From: Saezia sanguinis
GTDB lineage: Bacteria; Pseudomonadota; Gammaproteobacteria; Burkholderiales; Burkholderiaceae_C
Direction of reading: 5' to 3'
Length of the DNA stretch: 64,000 nt
Assembly: GCF_003991585.1 (NCBI RefSeq)
Contig: NZ_PQSP01000003.1
Span: 124,001 to 188,000, forward strand
The notes below the pieces were generated by a model, which was not told where the DNA came from, made no database searches, and worked only from the letters and a program-made list of their open reading frames with translations. Position numbers and translations under genes: made by a program. Positions 9,125-18,281 of this stretch are shown piece by piece (the first letter of the stretch is position 1; every line of letters begins with the position of its first letter).

Positions 9125-10462
9125 TCAGCGCATCTCAAAACGCTCCGCATGGAAATCCGCCTCGCTCAGTCCCATAGGCTTCAACCCACTGCATAACGCT
9201 TTGGCAAACCCGGATGGACCGCAGAACCATACACTGGTTTGTGACAGATCCCGCACTGTCTGCTGAACCATTTCAGGGGTCAGCCGCTGTCCCAGTTCAT
9301 CCACCACACGATGCAACCGTACACCCGTCTGTTCGCAAAGCGTGCTCAGGTTTTCCGGATACTGCCCTTCCGGTATTGAGCGCACGCAATACCAGAAATC
9401 CACCCCCTGAACCTTCTCGCCACGGGCTGCCAGTGCCTCCAGCTTGCCAATAAAAGGAGCAATGCCAATACCGCCAGCCACCCAGACCTGGCGCGGTTTG
9501 TCCGACTGGAAATTAAACTGCCCGTAAGGCCCTTCGACCTGAACATGCTGTCCCACCTGCAACAACTGCCCCAACCGGTTGGTAAAGTCACCCAGCGGCT
9601 TGATCGTAAAACGCAACTCCTGCTGATCTGCCGAGGCAATCGTGAACGGATGATGCCCTTCACCTTTGTGCCCGAAATCCACAAATGCAAACTGCCCGGC
9701 CTGATAGCCCATGCCCCGTCCGCCCACAAGCCGCAGGCAGACCTCGACAATGCCAGACGCTGTTTCACGCACCTGCGCCACGGTTGCCTGCACCCGGCGG
9801 GAGCGGCCAACCTGCTGGAACAGCGAAACAATCGCTGCATAACTACCAATGATGGCAAGTGCCAGCACCATATATGCCGCTGGAGTACGCCACCAGTCTT
9901 CAGGCAAAATCACCACGGAATGGTATGCCCCTGCCAGATAAATCACAGGAAACACCTTGTGCGCCTTGCTGAATAACTTATAGGGAAAAAATTTCACCAG
10001 CGCTATAACCGCCATCAGCACAAAAGCATAAAATGCCCATTCTCCAACCGGTTTGGCAAGTTGTATCCACATCGCAGGTTCGGCCCCGCCTCCTCCTGCA
10101 CGCCGGTTCAGGGTCAGCAGTCCCCAACTGACCAGCCATTTAGGGCCCTCATGCATCAGCCAGTGCAACACCAGTGTCACAGTCACCGTAATGCCGGCCC
10201 ATTTATGCACACCATAGGCCTTGTCAATGCCATTCATCAGCCTGTCCAGCCACAAAGGCCGCAATGCAATCACCATGCAGGCAGTCATCAAAACCCATGA
10301 AATCGTTCCTGTCAGCAGAATAATCTGCCTGCGCCATTGCATAAAACCGGCACCGTTCATCAGCGCCTGCAATCCGGGAGACAGCAGGTAAATTGCTATC
10401 CCCACAACAACAGACCCACCCACCCAGAATAAGGTTTGATTTGATCCTGCTAACTTTTTCAT
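9125..10462 (-). CDS. Ferric-reductase-like transmembrane flavoprotein, copy 2
   Basis: A 445-residue paralogue of the 7451-8785 product with the same order of domains: six-helix ferric-reductase-like domain, FAD domain (HPFTIASAD, EGPYGQFNFQS) and NAD domain (VAGGIGIAPFIGKLE, FCGPSGFAKALCSG). The C-terminal residues DFHAERFEMR are identical in both. The ATG at 10462 is preferred over the GTG at 10465 because GGAG lies seven bases before it. Each copy has its own terminator, so they are separate transcripts from a tandem duplication rather than subunits made from one message. Confidence 0.87.
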   Translation of the reverse strand: MKKLAGSNQTLFWVGGSVVVGIAIYLLSPGLQALMNGAGFMQWRRQIILLTGTISWVLMTACMVIALRPLWLDRLMNGIDKAYGVHKWAGITVTVTLVLHWLMHEGPKWLVSWGLLTLNRRAGGGGAEPAMWIQLAKPVGEWAFYAFVLMAVIALVKFFPYKLFSKAHKVFPVIYLAGAYHSVVILPEDWWRTPAAYMVLALAIIGSYAAIVSLFQQVGRSRRVQATVAQVRETASGIVEVCLRLVGGRGMGYQAGQFAFVDFGHKGEGHHPFTIASADQQELRFTIKPLGDFTNRLGQLLQVGQHVQVEGPYGQFNFQSDKPRQVWVAGGIGIAPFIGKLEALAARGEKVQGVDFWYCVRSIPEGQYPENLSTLCEQTGVRLHRVVDELGQRLTPEMVQQTVRDLSQTSVWFCGPSGFAKALCSGLKPMGLSEADFHAERFEMR

Positions 10463-10785
10463 CACCGTGCTCCGTCTATTCTGTTTTCATTCTCTATCTC
10501 TATGCACATCAGTGTAAAAGCCAAGCTATGCCATTCAATGAACGTTGTGTAAATTATTGTAAAGCTGATGAACTTTCTGCTGCGTTTCTCTATGCATCCA
10601 TGCTCGCGGACAATGCCAGATCCCTATAAACCCCCTACACGAATGGCTTTCCCCCTGTATACGACAATGTTTCAGCACACACACTAGAATGAAAAGATGT
10701 CAATAATGGCTTATACCTGACAGGCTGTAGCAGCCGCAGGGGAGAAGCTTTTTTAATAAACAGATACCACGACAGGAGAATAATA
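10463..10785. other. Divergent intergenic region, reductase copy 2 / sodB
   Basis: No convincing gene. It holds the leader of the reductase with AGAATGAAAAC on the minus strand (10483-10493), a near-identical AGAATGAAAAG on the plus strand (10686-10696) and a plausible sodB promoter: ACGACA (10661-10666) and TAGAAT (10685-10690) 18 bp apart. A 33-codon frame starting at 10528 has no ribosome binding site and is not called. Confidence 0.4.
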
Positions 10786-11373
10786 ATGGAACGTACACTC
10801 CCAGCTTTACCTTACCCCATTGATGCACTGGCCCCTTCAATTTCCAAAGAAACCATGGAATACCACTATGGCAAGCATCATCAGACCTATGTCAACAACC
10901 TCAACAACCTGCAAAAAGGCACTGAGTTTGAAAACCTGTCTTTAGAAGACATCATCAAAAAAGCACCTGCTGGCGGTATTTACAACAATGCCGCGCAGAT
11001 CTGGAACCACACCTTCTTCTGGAACTGCCTGAAACCCAACGGTGGTGGTGAACCTGCCGGCAAACTGGCTGACGCCATCAAAGCCAAATGGGGCAGCTAT
11101 GCCAAATTCAAGGAAGACTTTGCAGCCAAGGCAGCCGCCAACTTCGGCTCCGGCTGGACTTATCTGGTCAAAAAAGCCGATGGCACACTGGATATTCAAA
11201 ACCTGGGCGCAGCAGGCAACCCGCTGACCACTGGCGACACCCCGGTACTCACCATCGACATCTGGGAACACGCCTACTACATTGACTACCGCAACGCACG
11301 CGTCAAGTTCATTGAGGCTTTCCTCGACAAACTGGTCAACTGGGATTTTGCTGCCAAAAACTTTGGTGCCTGA
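10786..11373 (+). CDS. sodB: Superoxide dismutase [Fe]
   Basis: A 195-residue cytoplasmic Fe/Mn-family superoxide dismutase. Metal ligands are visible: H27 in EYHYGKHH, H75 in [11 protein letters not shown], and the Asp and His of [13 protein letters not shown]. The FFWNCLKPN and [11 protein letters not shown] context is that of the iron enzyme SodB. It removes superoxide, which fits its position beside iron-handling genes. AGGAG lies before the ATG. A strong terminator follows the stop codon. Length and motifs are standard. Confidence 0.96.
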   Translation: MERTLPALPYPIDALAPSISKETMEYHYGKHHQTYVNNLNNLQKGTEFENLSLEDIIKKAPAGGIYNNAAQIWNHTFFWNCLKPNGGGEPAGKLADAIKAKWGSYAKFKEDFAAKAAANFGSGWTYLVKKADGTLDIQNLGAAGNPLTTGDTPVLTIDIWEHAYYIDYRNARVKFIEAFLDKLVNWDFAAKNFGA

Positions 11374-11405
11374 TCAGCACACCCCATCTGTTAACCCGTA
11401 GCGCT

Positions 11406-11434
11406 AAAGCCTGCCAAACCCGGCAGGCTTTTTC
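11406..11434 (+). terminator. Intrinsic terminator of sodB
   Basis: A 10-bp stem AAAGCCTGCC / GGCAGGCTTT with a short loop, ending in a T run, 33 bp after the sodB stop codon. Confidence 0.88.
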
Positions 11435-11446
11435 ATTGAATAACAG

Positions 11447-11548
11447 TCAGCGGCATTCTTCAGGCAATTTATCTGCCGCAATATCCGGGCTGTAACAATG
11501 CCATGAAATCCGCCCGCTCACTTCGACTGTCGGCACCAGCAGCATCAC
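11447..11548 (-). pseudogene. C-terminal fragment of a second pilin-like protein
   Basis: The minus-strand frame read from the GTG at 11548 to the TGA at 11447 gives VMLLVPTVEVSGRI, then SWHCYSPDIAADKLPEECR. This matches the C-terminus of the adjacent pilin-like gene (ILTPELTEDRIVWHC, then HSPNITRQAWLPLDCR) in the WHC-SP-I-LP-CR pattern of type IV pilins. The frame is closed upstream by a stop (around 11580). A different frame just before it reads GAIAKPVQKK and would join through a frameshift at an A6 run (11556-11561). No N-terminal helix is present, so it looks like a decayed duplicate. Confidence 0.55.
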
Positions 11549-11669
11549 GTCATTGTTTTTTCTTCTGCACTGGTTTGGCTATAGCACCATTATCCTGCAT
11601 TGCTTCTGTCATGTTTCACCTTTGATATCAACCATGAACATTTTCATGCTACACCTTCATACAGATGCA

Positions 11670-12116
11670 CTAATCTGTATTCCGGCAATCCAGTGGCAGC
11701 CATGCCTGCCTGGTGATATTGGGGCTGTGACAATGCCAGACAATGCGATCCTCGGTAAGCTCCGGCGTTAAGATCACTTGTGCACCATTCTGAACCTTCT
11801 CGTTATAAATAACATGGATACTGCCGTCTGGTCTGAGCGAAACCTGGCTGACCGCCGTACCGCGCATTGCCAGCGGATGCGGCAGTCTGAGCAGTTCATG
11901 AATGTCCTCTGCATGTCCGCTGGGAAAAGAATGGTGCTCAGCATAATATTCGCTCAATGCCACTTTTGCAGGCGTTACCAATACAAGTCCTTCAGCAACC
12001 CGTGTGCGTTTTGCATAATCGTTATAGAAAGGAATTGAGAACGCTGTTACAGCCGCCAGTAGCAGCAATGCATAATCAATCAGCCCCCGCTGCCGGCAGT
12101 ACGCATATCGCTTCAC
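11670..12116 (-). CDS. Degenerate type IV pilin-like protein
   Basis: A 148-residue protein starting at a GTG (12116) with AAAGGAG seven bases upstream; a GTG six bases earlier is too close to that site. After RQRG comes a hydrophobic helix LIDYALLLLAAVTAFSIPFYNDYAKRTRVAEGL that follows the PilA pattern (IPAYxDYxxRxxVxEGL). The globular part ends with ILTPELTEDRIVWHC...LPLDCR, with two cysteines placed like the pilin disulphide. The canonical prepilin peptidase site (G followed by FTLIE) is replaced by G-LIDYA, so glutamate at +5 is missing. It could be a divergent minor pilin or a gene losing function. A fragment of a second copy lies downstream. Confidence 0.6.
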   Translation of the reverse strand: MKRYAYCRQRGLIDYALLLLAAVTAFSIPFYNDYAKRTRVAEGLVLVTPAKVALSEYYAEHHSFPSGHAEDIHELLRLPHPLAMRGTAVSQVSLRPDGSIHVIYNEKVQNGAQVILTPELTEDRIVWHCHSPNITRQAWLPLDCRNTD

Positions 12117-12260
12117 GTTCACGCTCCTTTACCCAGTTTGAACCTGTTCTTAATGATTGACATTGAAATATATTGTGACGGCATTGCACTGCATATTTTT
12201 ATGCTGAAAAAATGCAACACCATTACAGCTTCGGATGATAACGTATCTTTCATGGCGATA

Positions 12261-12292
12261 AAAATAAAAAAGGGCTGTACAAAACAGCCCTT
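12261..12292 (-). terminator. Intrinsic terminator of the betaine transport operon
   Basis: A 9-bp perfect stem AAGGGCTGT / ACAGCCCTT (12270-12292) followed on the minus strand by TTTTTATTTT. It lies 27 bp beyond the last proX-like gene. Confidence 0.88.
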
Positions 12293-12318
12293 ATATAAAC
12301 ATAAAATGCACAACGGTT

Positions 12319-13368
12319 CTATTGCGCCGCTTTTAATGCCTGCTCAATCCAGCCGTCAAATGTAGCCTGATGCGCCTTGATCCACGCATCGGCATGGCGC
12401 TCAATATCTGCGGGGCTGCTCTCCCCATCTCGCATTCTCAGGTTCTGCGCGTTGATATCACCAACGGGGATATGCATCACGGCAAACAGCTTGGCCGCAG
12501 CCGGGTTGGCCTGGGCAAACGCTTTGTTGGCAACAATATGCTGCGTGTTGACCGGGAAGCCGTAGTTCTTGCCATTGGGCAATGTCGCATCGGCATCAGG
12601 CTCACCGGGTAACGCGGTGAACGGCACCTCCAGCCACACCACGTCTTTACCGGGCACCAGCACATCACTCACCCAGTAAGGCGTCCAGGCAAAATATAAA
12701 ACCGGCTTGCCCTCACGGTAGCGCGCAATGGTATCGGCAATCATGGCCGGGTAGCTGCCCATGTTATGGTTGACCGTATCACGCAGCTTATAAGCATCCA
12801 TCTGGTACTCAATCGCCTGCTGGCAGCCCCAGCCCGGCGTGCAGCCGGTCAGATCGGCCTTACCGTCTCCATTGCTGTCAAACAGTTTGGCAATTTCAGG
12901 GTCCTGCAACTGCGCAATGCTGGTGATGTGGTATTTGTCTGCCGTGGCTTTATCAATCAGATAGCCCTGCAACGCATTGCCTGAATAAACACCTTCCAGA
13001 TAGAGTGTGTTGTCTCCATCAACGCCCTTATAAAAATTGGAATGCAGCGGCTTCCAGTAAGTAGCCATAAAGGTGGCATCGCCATTGGCCAGAGCCTGAA
13101 AACTGATGTTGTATTCAGCTATTTTCATAGGCTGCACGGTATAGCCCAATTTTTCCAATGCCCGCATCACAATCAGCGCCTGGAATGTTTCTTCTGCTAC
13201 AGAACTTTTAATCGGCTGCACGGTTACACCTTTGCCCGGCAAACTCTGCGCCTGCGCATAAGCACCTGTGCCAGACACAAGCAATGCCGCACCCAGCAGT
13301 GCACCGCACAACATATTGTACGGGCTCGTTTTGGAACAAAACTTAAAAAGGTGGGAGATAAAAGACAT
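12319..13368 (-). CDS. proX: Glycine betaine/proline ABC transporter binding protein (ProX-like), copy A
   Basis: A 349-residue periplasmic binding protein. The signal peptide (residues 1 to about 40, [18 protein letters not shown]) precedes [21 protein letters not shown], the start of the ProX/OpuAC fold. Conserved blocks include [18 protein letters not shown] and [30 protein letters not shown], which supply the aromatic and cysteine residues of ProX. It delivers glycine betaine or proline betaine to the ProVW permease. It is the last gene of proV-proW-proX-proX and lies 247 bp behind the other binding protein, with its own AGGAGA site and room for its own promoter. Confidence 0.9.
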   Translation of the reverse strand: MSFISHLFKFCSKTSPYNMLCGALLGAALLVSGTGAYAQAQSLPGKGVTVQPIKSSVAEETFQALIVMRALEKLGYTVQPMKIAEYNISFQALANGDATFMATYWKPLHSNFYKGVDGDNTLYLEGVYSGNALQGYLIDKATADKYHITSIAQLQDPEIAKLFDSNGDGKADLTGCTPGWGCQQAIEYQMDAYKLRDTVNHNMGSYPAMIADTIARYREGKPVLYFAWTPYWVSDVLVPGKDVVWLEVPFTALPGEPDADATLPNGKNYGFPVNTQHIVANKAFAQANPAAAKLFAVMHIPVGDINAQNLRMRDGESSPADIERHADAWIKAHQATFDGWIEQALKAAQ

Positions 13369-13558
13369 GAGGGTCTCCTTTCGTTGGTGGAAAGATGGCT
13401 CGGGCAGTCTTTTATGAAAAAAGATGGTGCCTGAACTGCGGCGTATCGCTTTTTATAATGGGGGCAAGCGATTTATTGCCGTCATGACAGTACCAGCAGG
13501 TACTTGGGGAACAGATGCAGCAGCCATCCTGGTGCTGCACCTTTATTACGCAATAAAC

Positions 13559-13601
13559 TGCCGGTACTGCAATGTTTTTATAGACATTCGCTATACCGGC
13601 A
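13559..13601 (-). other. Imperfect hairpin behind proX copy B
   Basis: TGCCGGTA and TACCGGCA form an 8-bp outer stem, with an inner ATGT/ACAT pairing, 15 bp beyond the stop codon of proX copy B. There is no T run. A hairpin at this place in binding-protein operons often protects the upstream message or attenuates transcription; that role here is inferred. Confidence 0.4.
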
Positions 13602-13615
13602 TATAGGTCGATCTG

Positions 13616-14692
13616 TTACTTGGCAGCGTTAGCAGCGTCTAACGCCTGCTTGATCCAGCCGTCAAAGGTGGACTGGTGCGCCTTGATCCAGGCATCTGCA
13701 TGGCGTTCAATATCTGTCGGCTTGTTTTCACCGTCACGCATACGCAGGTTCTGCGCATTGATATCGCCGACCGGCAGTTGCATCACGGCAAACAGTTTGG
13801 CTGCAGCCGGGTTGGCCTGGGCAAACGCTTTATTGGCAACGATATGCTGTGTGTTCACCGGGAAGCCGTAGTTCTTGCCATTGGGCAACACCGTGTTGAT
13901 GCCTTTCTGATCACCAGGCAGTGAGGTAAATGGCACTTCCAGCCAGACCACATCTTTCCCCGGCACCAGCACCCCGCTCACCCAGTAAGGCGTCCAGGTA
14001 TAGTACAGAACGGGTTTGCCTTCGCGGTAGCGTGCAATGGTATCGGCCATCATGGCCGGGTAACTGCCCATGTTATGTACGACGGTTTTACGCAGATCAT
14101 ACGCGTCCATATGGTGCTCGATGGTTTCCTGGCAGCCCCAGCCCGGCGTGCAGCCGGTCAGATCGGCTTTGCCGTCACCATTGCTGTCAAACAGCTTGGC
14201 AATCTCAGGGTCTTTCAACTGTTCTATATTGGTAATGTGGTATTTGTCTGCCGTGGCCTTATCAATCAGATAGCCCTGCAAAGCGTTGTTGGAATATGTG
14301 CCTTCGCGATACAGCGTTTTGTTACCACCTACCGCATTGTAAAAATTGTCGTGCAGCGGTACCCATGCTGCGGCCATGAAAGTCGCATCACCATTGGCCA
14401 GTGCCTGATAACCGATGTTGTATTCGGCAATGCTAATGGGTTTGACGTCATAGCCCAGTTTTTCCAGTGCACGCATCACCAGAACAGTCTGGAAAGTTTC
14501 CTCGGCAATCGAGCTTTTGGTCGGTATTACCGTAACACCTTTGCCCGGCAAATCCTGCGCCAAAGCAGCGGTGCTGCCTAATGTAATACCCAATGCCGCA
14601 ACGCTGGTCAAAAGCATTTTGCGTGCCGATTTAAAGAAAGACGCTTTCTTCGCATCAGGCTGATACAGCCTTGTCGTTGTTGTTTCATTCAT
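13616..14692 (-). CDS. proX: Glycine betaine/proline ABC transporter binding protein (ProX-like), copy B
   Basis: A 358-residue paralogue of copy A, with a longer N-region before the signal helix ([21 protein letters not shown]) and the same mature start [21 protein letters not shown]. Long stretches such as [20 protein letters not shown] are identical in both copies. It follows proW by 84 bp and probably shares its transcript. Two closely related binding proteins for one permease suggest either dose or a difference in ligand preference (betaine against choline, carnitine or proline). Which one is used cannot be read from sequence. Confidence 0.9.
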   Translation of the reverse strand: MNETTTTRLYQPDAKKASFFKSARKMLLTSVAALGITLGSTAALAQDLPGKGVTVIPTKSSIAEETFQTVLVMRALEKLGYDVKPISIAEYNIGYQALANGDATFMAAAWVPLHDNFYNAVGGNKTLYREGTYSNNALQGYLIDKATADKYHITNIEQLKDPEIAKLFDSNGDGKADLTGCTPGWGCQETIEHHMDAYDLRKTVVHNMGSYPAMMADTIARYREGKPVLYYTWTPYWVSGVLVPGKDVVWLEVPFTSLPGDQKGINTVLPNGKNYGFPVNTQHIVANKAFAQANPAAAKLFAVMQLPVGDINAQNLRMRDGENKPTDIERHADAWIKAHQSTFDGWIKQALDAANAAK

Positions 14693-14776
14693 CTGACGTT
14701 CCTTTCGTTTTATCCAGAATTCACAGACCAGGGCTTCTGTTAAATGCCATCGGCACCACCAAGCTCTGAATCCCTG

Positions 14777-16042
14777 TCATTTTGAAGTTGTTGTTTGAGA
14801 GGTAAACAAACGCATCACCAGCCCGACTGGTCCGGTCTGCCACCAGTGCCGTACCTGACGCTGGCGTTGCCCCATCGCCTGGGTCACGCGGTCCAGCACA
14901 ATCGCCAGAATCACAATGCCCAAGCCACCAATGGAAGCCTTGCCCATATTCATGCTGCTCATGCCCTCATACACCATCTGCCCCAGACCGGCCACAGAAA
15001 TCATTGACGCCACCACCACCATCGACATGGCCAGCATCAGCGACTGGTTGATACCTGCCATGATGGAAGGCAGTGCCAGCGGAATCTGCACCTTGCGCAG
15101 CAACTGCCAGCGCGAAGCACCATAGGCACGCGATGCCTCCACCAGGTCAGAGCGCACGTGACGGATGCCCAGATCTGTCATGCGCACCAAGGGCGGCAAT
15201 GCAAAAATAATCGTCACAATGGCACCCGGCACATTACCAATACCAACCAGAGAAGCGATCGGAACCAGATAGACAAATGAAGGCGTGGTCTGCATGGCAT
15301 CCAGAATCGGGCGCACAATGCGCTGCAAGCGGTTGCTGGATGCAATCATGATGCCTAACGGCAAACCGATGATCACACAAAACACCAGCGAGGTCAGTAC
15401 CAGCGCCAGCGTCAACATGGATTGTTGCCAAACACCCAGCACCACCAGCACCAATAAAGAAACCAGCGCACCAATGGCCAGCCCGCCACCGGCCATCTGC
15501 CAGGCAAGCAGAACCAGAATGGCAATCATCAAGAGCACCGGTGTACCCTGAAACACATTGGAAACAAACGTCAGCGTATGATCAATCGGAATTCGCACCG
15601 CCTGGAAAAACGGGCGCCACTCATCCGAGAGCCAGCGCACTGCCTGGTTGATTCCAGTTTCCACCGGTGAATATAAAGAGCCATCCCACAACTGGCTTAA
15701 ATGAAACCCGGAAGATGCCGCATCGGCAGCCGATGCAGGGTCTGCCGAACTCAGCCAGTCCGCCGAACCGGCATTGCTGCTGCCCGTATTCAACCATGCA
15801 TCCGAGCCCGAAGGATCTGCCACAGGCGCATCGCTGCTCATGCTTCCCCAAGGGTCTGCTGCTGCGGCATCCCCACCTGCTTCACCTGACCCAGCAGGTG
15901 TATTGGCTGCATTTTGCGCTGCCTCTGCGCTGCCCGCATCAGAAGCATTGCCACTCATCGCTGCCCATGGATCATTGCTTACAGCCTCTGTACCGGGCAC
16001 CTGCTCAATAGATTGATTCTCAATATTGTTGTTATCACCCAT
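14777..16042 (-). CDS. proW: Glycine betaine/proline ABC transporter permease ProW
   Basis: A 421-residue inner-membrane permease. Residues from about 150 form the membrane part with the EAA loop EASRAYGASRWQLLRKVQIPLALPSIMAG that contacts the ATPase. The N-terminal extension of about 135 residues is rich in Ala, Ser, Asp and Gly, with repeated tryptophan motifs (NDPWAAM, ADPWGSM, SDAWL, SADWL). E. coli ProW has a shorter extension of the same style, so the longer one here is an expansion of a known element. ProW pairs with ProV and ProX for osmoprotectant uptake. The ATG at 16042 is 33 bp behind the proV stop. Confidence 0.92.
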   Translation of the reverse strand: MGDNNNIENQSIEQVPGTEAVSNDPWAAMSGNASDAGSAEAAQNAANTPAGSGEAGGDAAAADPWGSMSSDAPVADPSGSDAWLNTGSSNAGSADWLSSADPASAADAASSGFHLSQLWDGSLYSPVETGINQAVRWLSDEWRPFFQAVRIPIDHTLTFVSNVFQGTPVLLMIAILVLLAWQMAGGGLAIGALVSLLVLVVLGVWQQSMLTLALVLTSLVFCVIIGLPLGIMIASSNRLQRIVRPILDAMQTTPSFVYLVPIASLVGIGNVPGAIVTIIFALPPLVRMTDLGIRHVRSDLVEASRAYGASRWQLLRKVQIPLALPSIMAGINQSLMLAMSMVVVASMISVAGLGQMVYEGMSSMNMGKASIGGLGIVILAIVLDRVTQAMGQRQRQVRHWWQTGPVGLVMRLFTSQTTTSK

Positions 16043-16075
16043 TAATTATTAACCTTTTCTTTTGAACACAGATCA

Positions 16076-17293
16076 TCAGTTATTTGTTTTATCCAAAAAC
16101 CTCAGCAGCGTCGTCTTGCTGATCGCACCAACATAGCGCCCGTTGTCATCCACAACCGGCACGGCGTGCGACGCCTGCGCCAAGCTGCCGTACAGATCAC
16201 TGACCGGCTCTGCCGCATTGACAGGGGTCACGGCATCCGGCAAAAATGCATTGGACAAGCCCAACGATCCGGTATGCCCATCCAGTGCGGCCCGCAATGA
16301 ATCGGCCGAAACCATGCCCAGATATTTGCGGCTGGGGCTCAGAACAACGCCATAGTCACGGTCTTCATCTTCCAGAATCTGCAGGGCAGGCCTGCACCCC
16401 CGGTGGGGCGATTCCGAAATAAGCTCTACCTGGGTTTTACGCGCAATGTCACCTGCCTTAAAGACCGCTGCGGCATCGACCCCCTGAATAAAACGGCGCA
16501 CATAATTATCAGCAGGGTTACGCAAAATTTCTTCCGGAGTGCCTACCTGCACCACCTGCCCGTCTTTCATGATGGCAATGCGGTCACCTAAGCGCATGGA
16601 CTCATCCAGATCGTGCGAAATAAATATGATCGTGCGCCGCTTCACCTGCTGCAAACGCAGCAGTTCGGTTTGCATCTCGGTACGGATAATCGGGTCCAGC
16701 GCAGAAAAAGCCTCATCCATCAACAAGATGGAAGGGTCTGCCGCCAATGCACGCGCCAACCCGACACGCTGCTGCATACCGCCAGAGAGTTCATCAGGAT
16801 ATTTGTCGCCCCAGCCGGTCAGCCCGACCTGATCCAGTGCCTCAGCCGCAGCCTTTAGCCGCGCCTTTTTGTCCACACCGGAAAGCTCCAGCCCAAATGC
16901 AGCATTGTCCAGCACCGTCATATGCGGCATCAGCGCAAATGACTGAAATACCATGCTGATATCTTTACGCCGCAATTCGCGCAGCCGTGCATCGCTAGCT
17001 TTGACAATGTTTTCGCCATTGACCAGAATACGGCCAGAAGTCGGTTTAATCAGCCGGTTCAACATACGGACCAGGGTTGACTTACCCGACCCCGACAACC
17101 CCATGATGACAAAAATCTCACCTTCATCAATGCTGAAATCGGCATCAAAAACACCAATCGACTGTCCGGTCTGCTCCAGAATTTCTTGTTTAGTTTTGCC
17201 CTGTTGAACCAACTCCATGGCTCTTTTAGGCTCTGCGCCAAAAACCTTGAATACATGGTCAAGCACGATTTGTTCAGCCATATGATTGTGCAT
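16076..17293 (-). CDS. proV: Glycine betaine/proline ABC transporter ATPase ProV
   Basis: A 405-residue cytoplasmic ATPase, first gene of the betaine operon. Motifs: Walker [11 protein letters not shown]-loop [11 protein letters not shown], signature [15 protein letters not shown], Walker [14 protein letters not shown]-loop FISHDLDE. The C-terminal third holds a tandem CBS-type domain that senses osmolarity or ionic strength in this family. The ATG at 17293 has GGAG only one base away, while the ATG at 17281 gives the exact start of the E. coli protein, so the true start is one of the two. Upstream lies a long gene-free region where the osmotic promoter should be. Confidence 0.93.
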   Translation of the reverse strand: MHNHMAEQIVLDHVFKVFGAEPKRAMELVQQGKTKQEILEQTGQSIGVFDADFSIDEGEIFVIMGLSGSGKSTLVRMLNRLIKPTSGRILVNGENIVKASDARLRELRRKDISMVFQSFALMPHMTVLDNAAFGLELSGVDKKARLKAAAEALDQVGLTGWGDKYPDELSGGMQQRVGLARALAADPSILLMDEAFSALDPIIRTEMQTELLRLQQVKRRTIIFISHDLDESMRLGDRIAIMKDGQVVQVGTPEEILRNPADNYVRRFIQGVDAAAVFKAGDIARKTQVELISESPHRGCRPALQILEDEDRDYGVVLSPSRKYLGMVSADSLRAALDGHTGSLGLSNAFLPDAVTPVNAAEPVSDLYGSLAQASHAVPVVDDNGRYVGAISKTTLLRFLDKTNN

Positions 17294-17789
17294 GCTCCTG
17301 TGTTGCTGATTGATAGGAACACCCCCGAAAACACCGAAAACAAATTGCCAACGGCAACGACAGCCCCTCTGCGAAGCCTTTGTTCAGTATTCAATGCAAT
17401 ACCACGTTTATAAAACTGCCCTCAAAGACAGCATGCAAACCCCACCATTGCATCGGGAGTGCCAACGATTCAAAAGTCTGTATCCCCAGGCTCCGAAATG
17501 AAGCCCCTAAAGAATGGCAATACAGACAAGGCTAAAACGCGAGGACAAATACTTTGTCAGGGTATAAAAAACGGTGCATGTTGAAACACCACCCCAAAAA
17601 TCTCAACGCTCAAGCCTTGAAGAAAAAAAGCATCATGCAGATGCCTTGTCTCTTTTTAATATATCTAATAATGATAAGAATGTCAAACGAACCGCATAAA
17701 AAAGCATATAGACATGATGGGAAACGGGTTAATTACTATCACCACACCTACCAGCACGGTGTTCAGGCAAACATCAAACAAAAAGGAAA
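17294..17789. other. Gene-free region upstream of proV
   Basis: About 500 bp without a supported gene. The frame at 17554-17802 (Lys/His-rich, no ribosome binding site) is not convincing. AATAATGATAAGAATG at 17667-17682 matches the first two hexamers of a Fur box but not the third, and no gene starts near it. The proV promoter should lie in the left part, but no clear hexamers were found. Confidence 0.3.
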
Positions 17790-17817
17790 TAGACAAGCAT
17801 AAATTGCATGTTATAAT
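17790..17817 (+). promoter_or_regulatory. Promoter of tRNA-His
   Basis: TAGACA (17790-17795) and a perfect TATAAT (17812-17817) are 16 bp apart, ending 14 bp before the tRNA. Transcription would begin around 17824. Confidence 0.65.
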
Positions 17818-17830
17818 GATCGACTCTTCT

Positions 17831-17907
17831 GGTGGCTGTAGCTCAGTTGGTAGAGTCCAGGATTGTGATTCCTGTTGTCGTGGGTTCGAGCCCCATCAGC
17901 CACCCCA
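17831..17907 (+). tRNA. tRNA-His (GTG)
   Basis: A full cloverleaf with acceptor stem GTGGCTG / CAGCCAC, anticodon loop TTGTGAT (anticodon GTG) and T-arm GGGTTCGAGCCCC. The extra G at 17831 (G-1) faces C73, the identity element of histidine tRNA, and CCA is encoded (17905-17907). Confidence 0.96.
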
Positions 17908-17918
17908 AAGAATTCAAA

Positions 17919-17947
17919 GGGTTAGCTCATATACAGCTAGCCCTTTT
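17919..17947 (+). terminator. Intrinsic terminator of tRNA-His
   Basis: GGGTTAGCT / AGCTAGCCC form a 9-bp stem with one G-U pair, followed by TTTT, 12 bp after the tRNA. Confidence 0.8.
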
Positions 17948-18281
17948 CTGTTTATATTCCCCGTGGGAATATGATCGCTTTCTGAGCCCATCAGAAACCG
18001 CATGACAAGCCCTCAAGAAGATCCCGCGTTCGTCAGCAGTTCTTGTACAAATTCCAGCCCTCGTGCCAAACCTGCTAAGCATGTTGCTCAGCCTTTTCGA
18101 AGGAAGGCCGTGGCTACCTGGTTTATACAGATCGTTGTGGTATTGCTGGCTACGCACAAATAGACTGATCTTCAGCTTTTCATCATTATTCATGTAATCA
18201 CATGAAATAAATCAGGTAACAAAGTATTTATGTATAAACAAATATAATTGACTTATCTAAAGCAAATTGTTTGGGCGCTCT
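17948..18281. other. Gene-free region after tRNA-His
   Basis: No supported gene. A 53-codon frame at 18002-18163 on the plus strand ends in a short hydrophobic segment but lacks a ribosome binding site, and an 88-codon minus-strand frame (17927-18193) covers the terminator. Either could be a remnant. The sequence becomes AT-rich toward the next gene. Confidence 0.3.

Noticed and set aside
17667..17685. Second possible Fur box upstream of proV
   Set aside because: Two hexamers match, but the third does not and no gene starts within 350 bp; kept only as a note.
17554..17802. Lys/His-rich 82-codon frame before tRNA-His
   Set aside because: No ribosome site, runs into the tRNA-His promoter.
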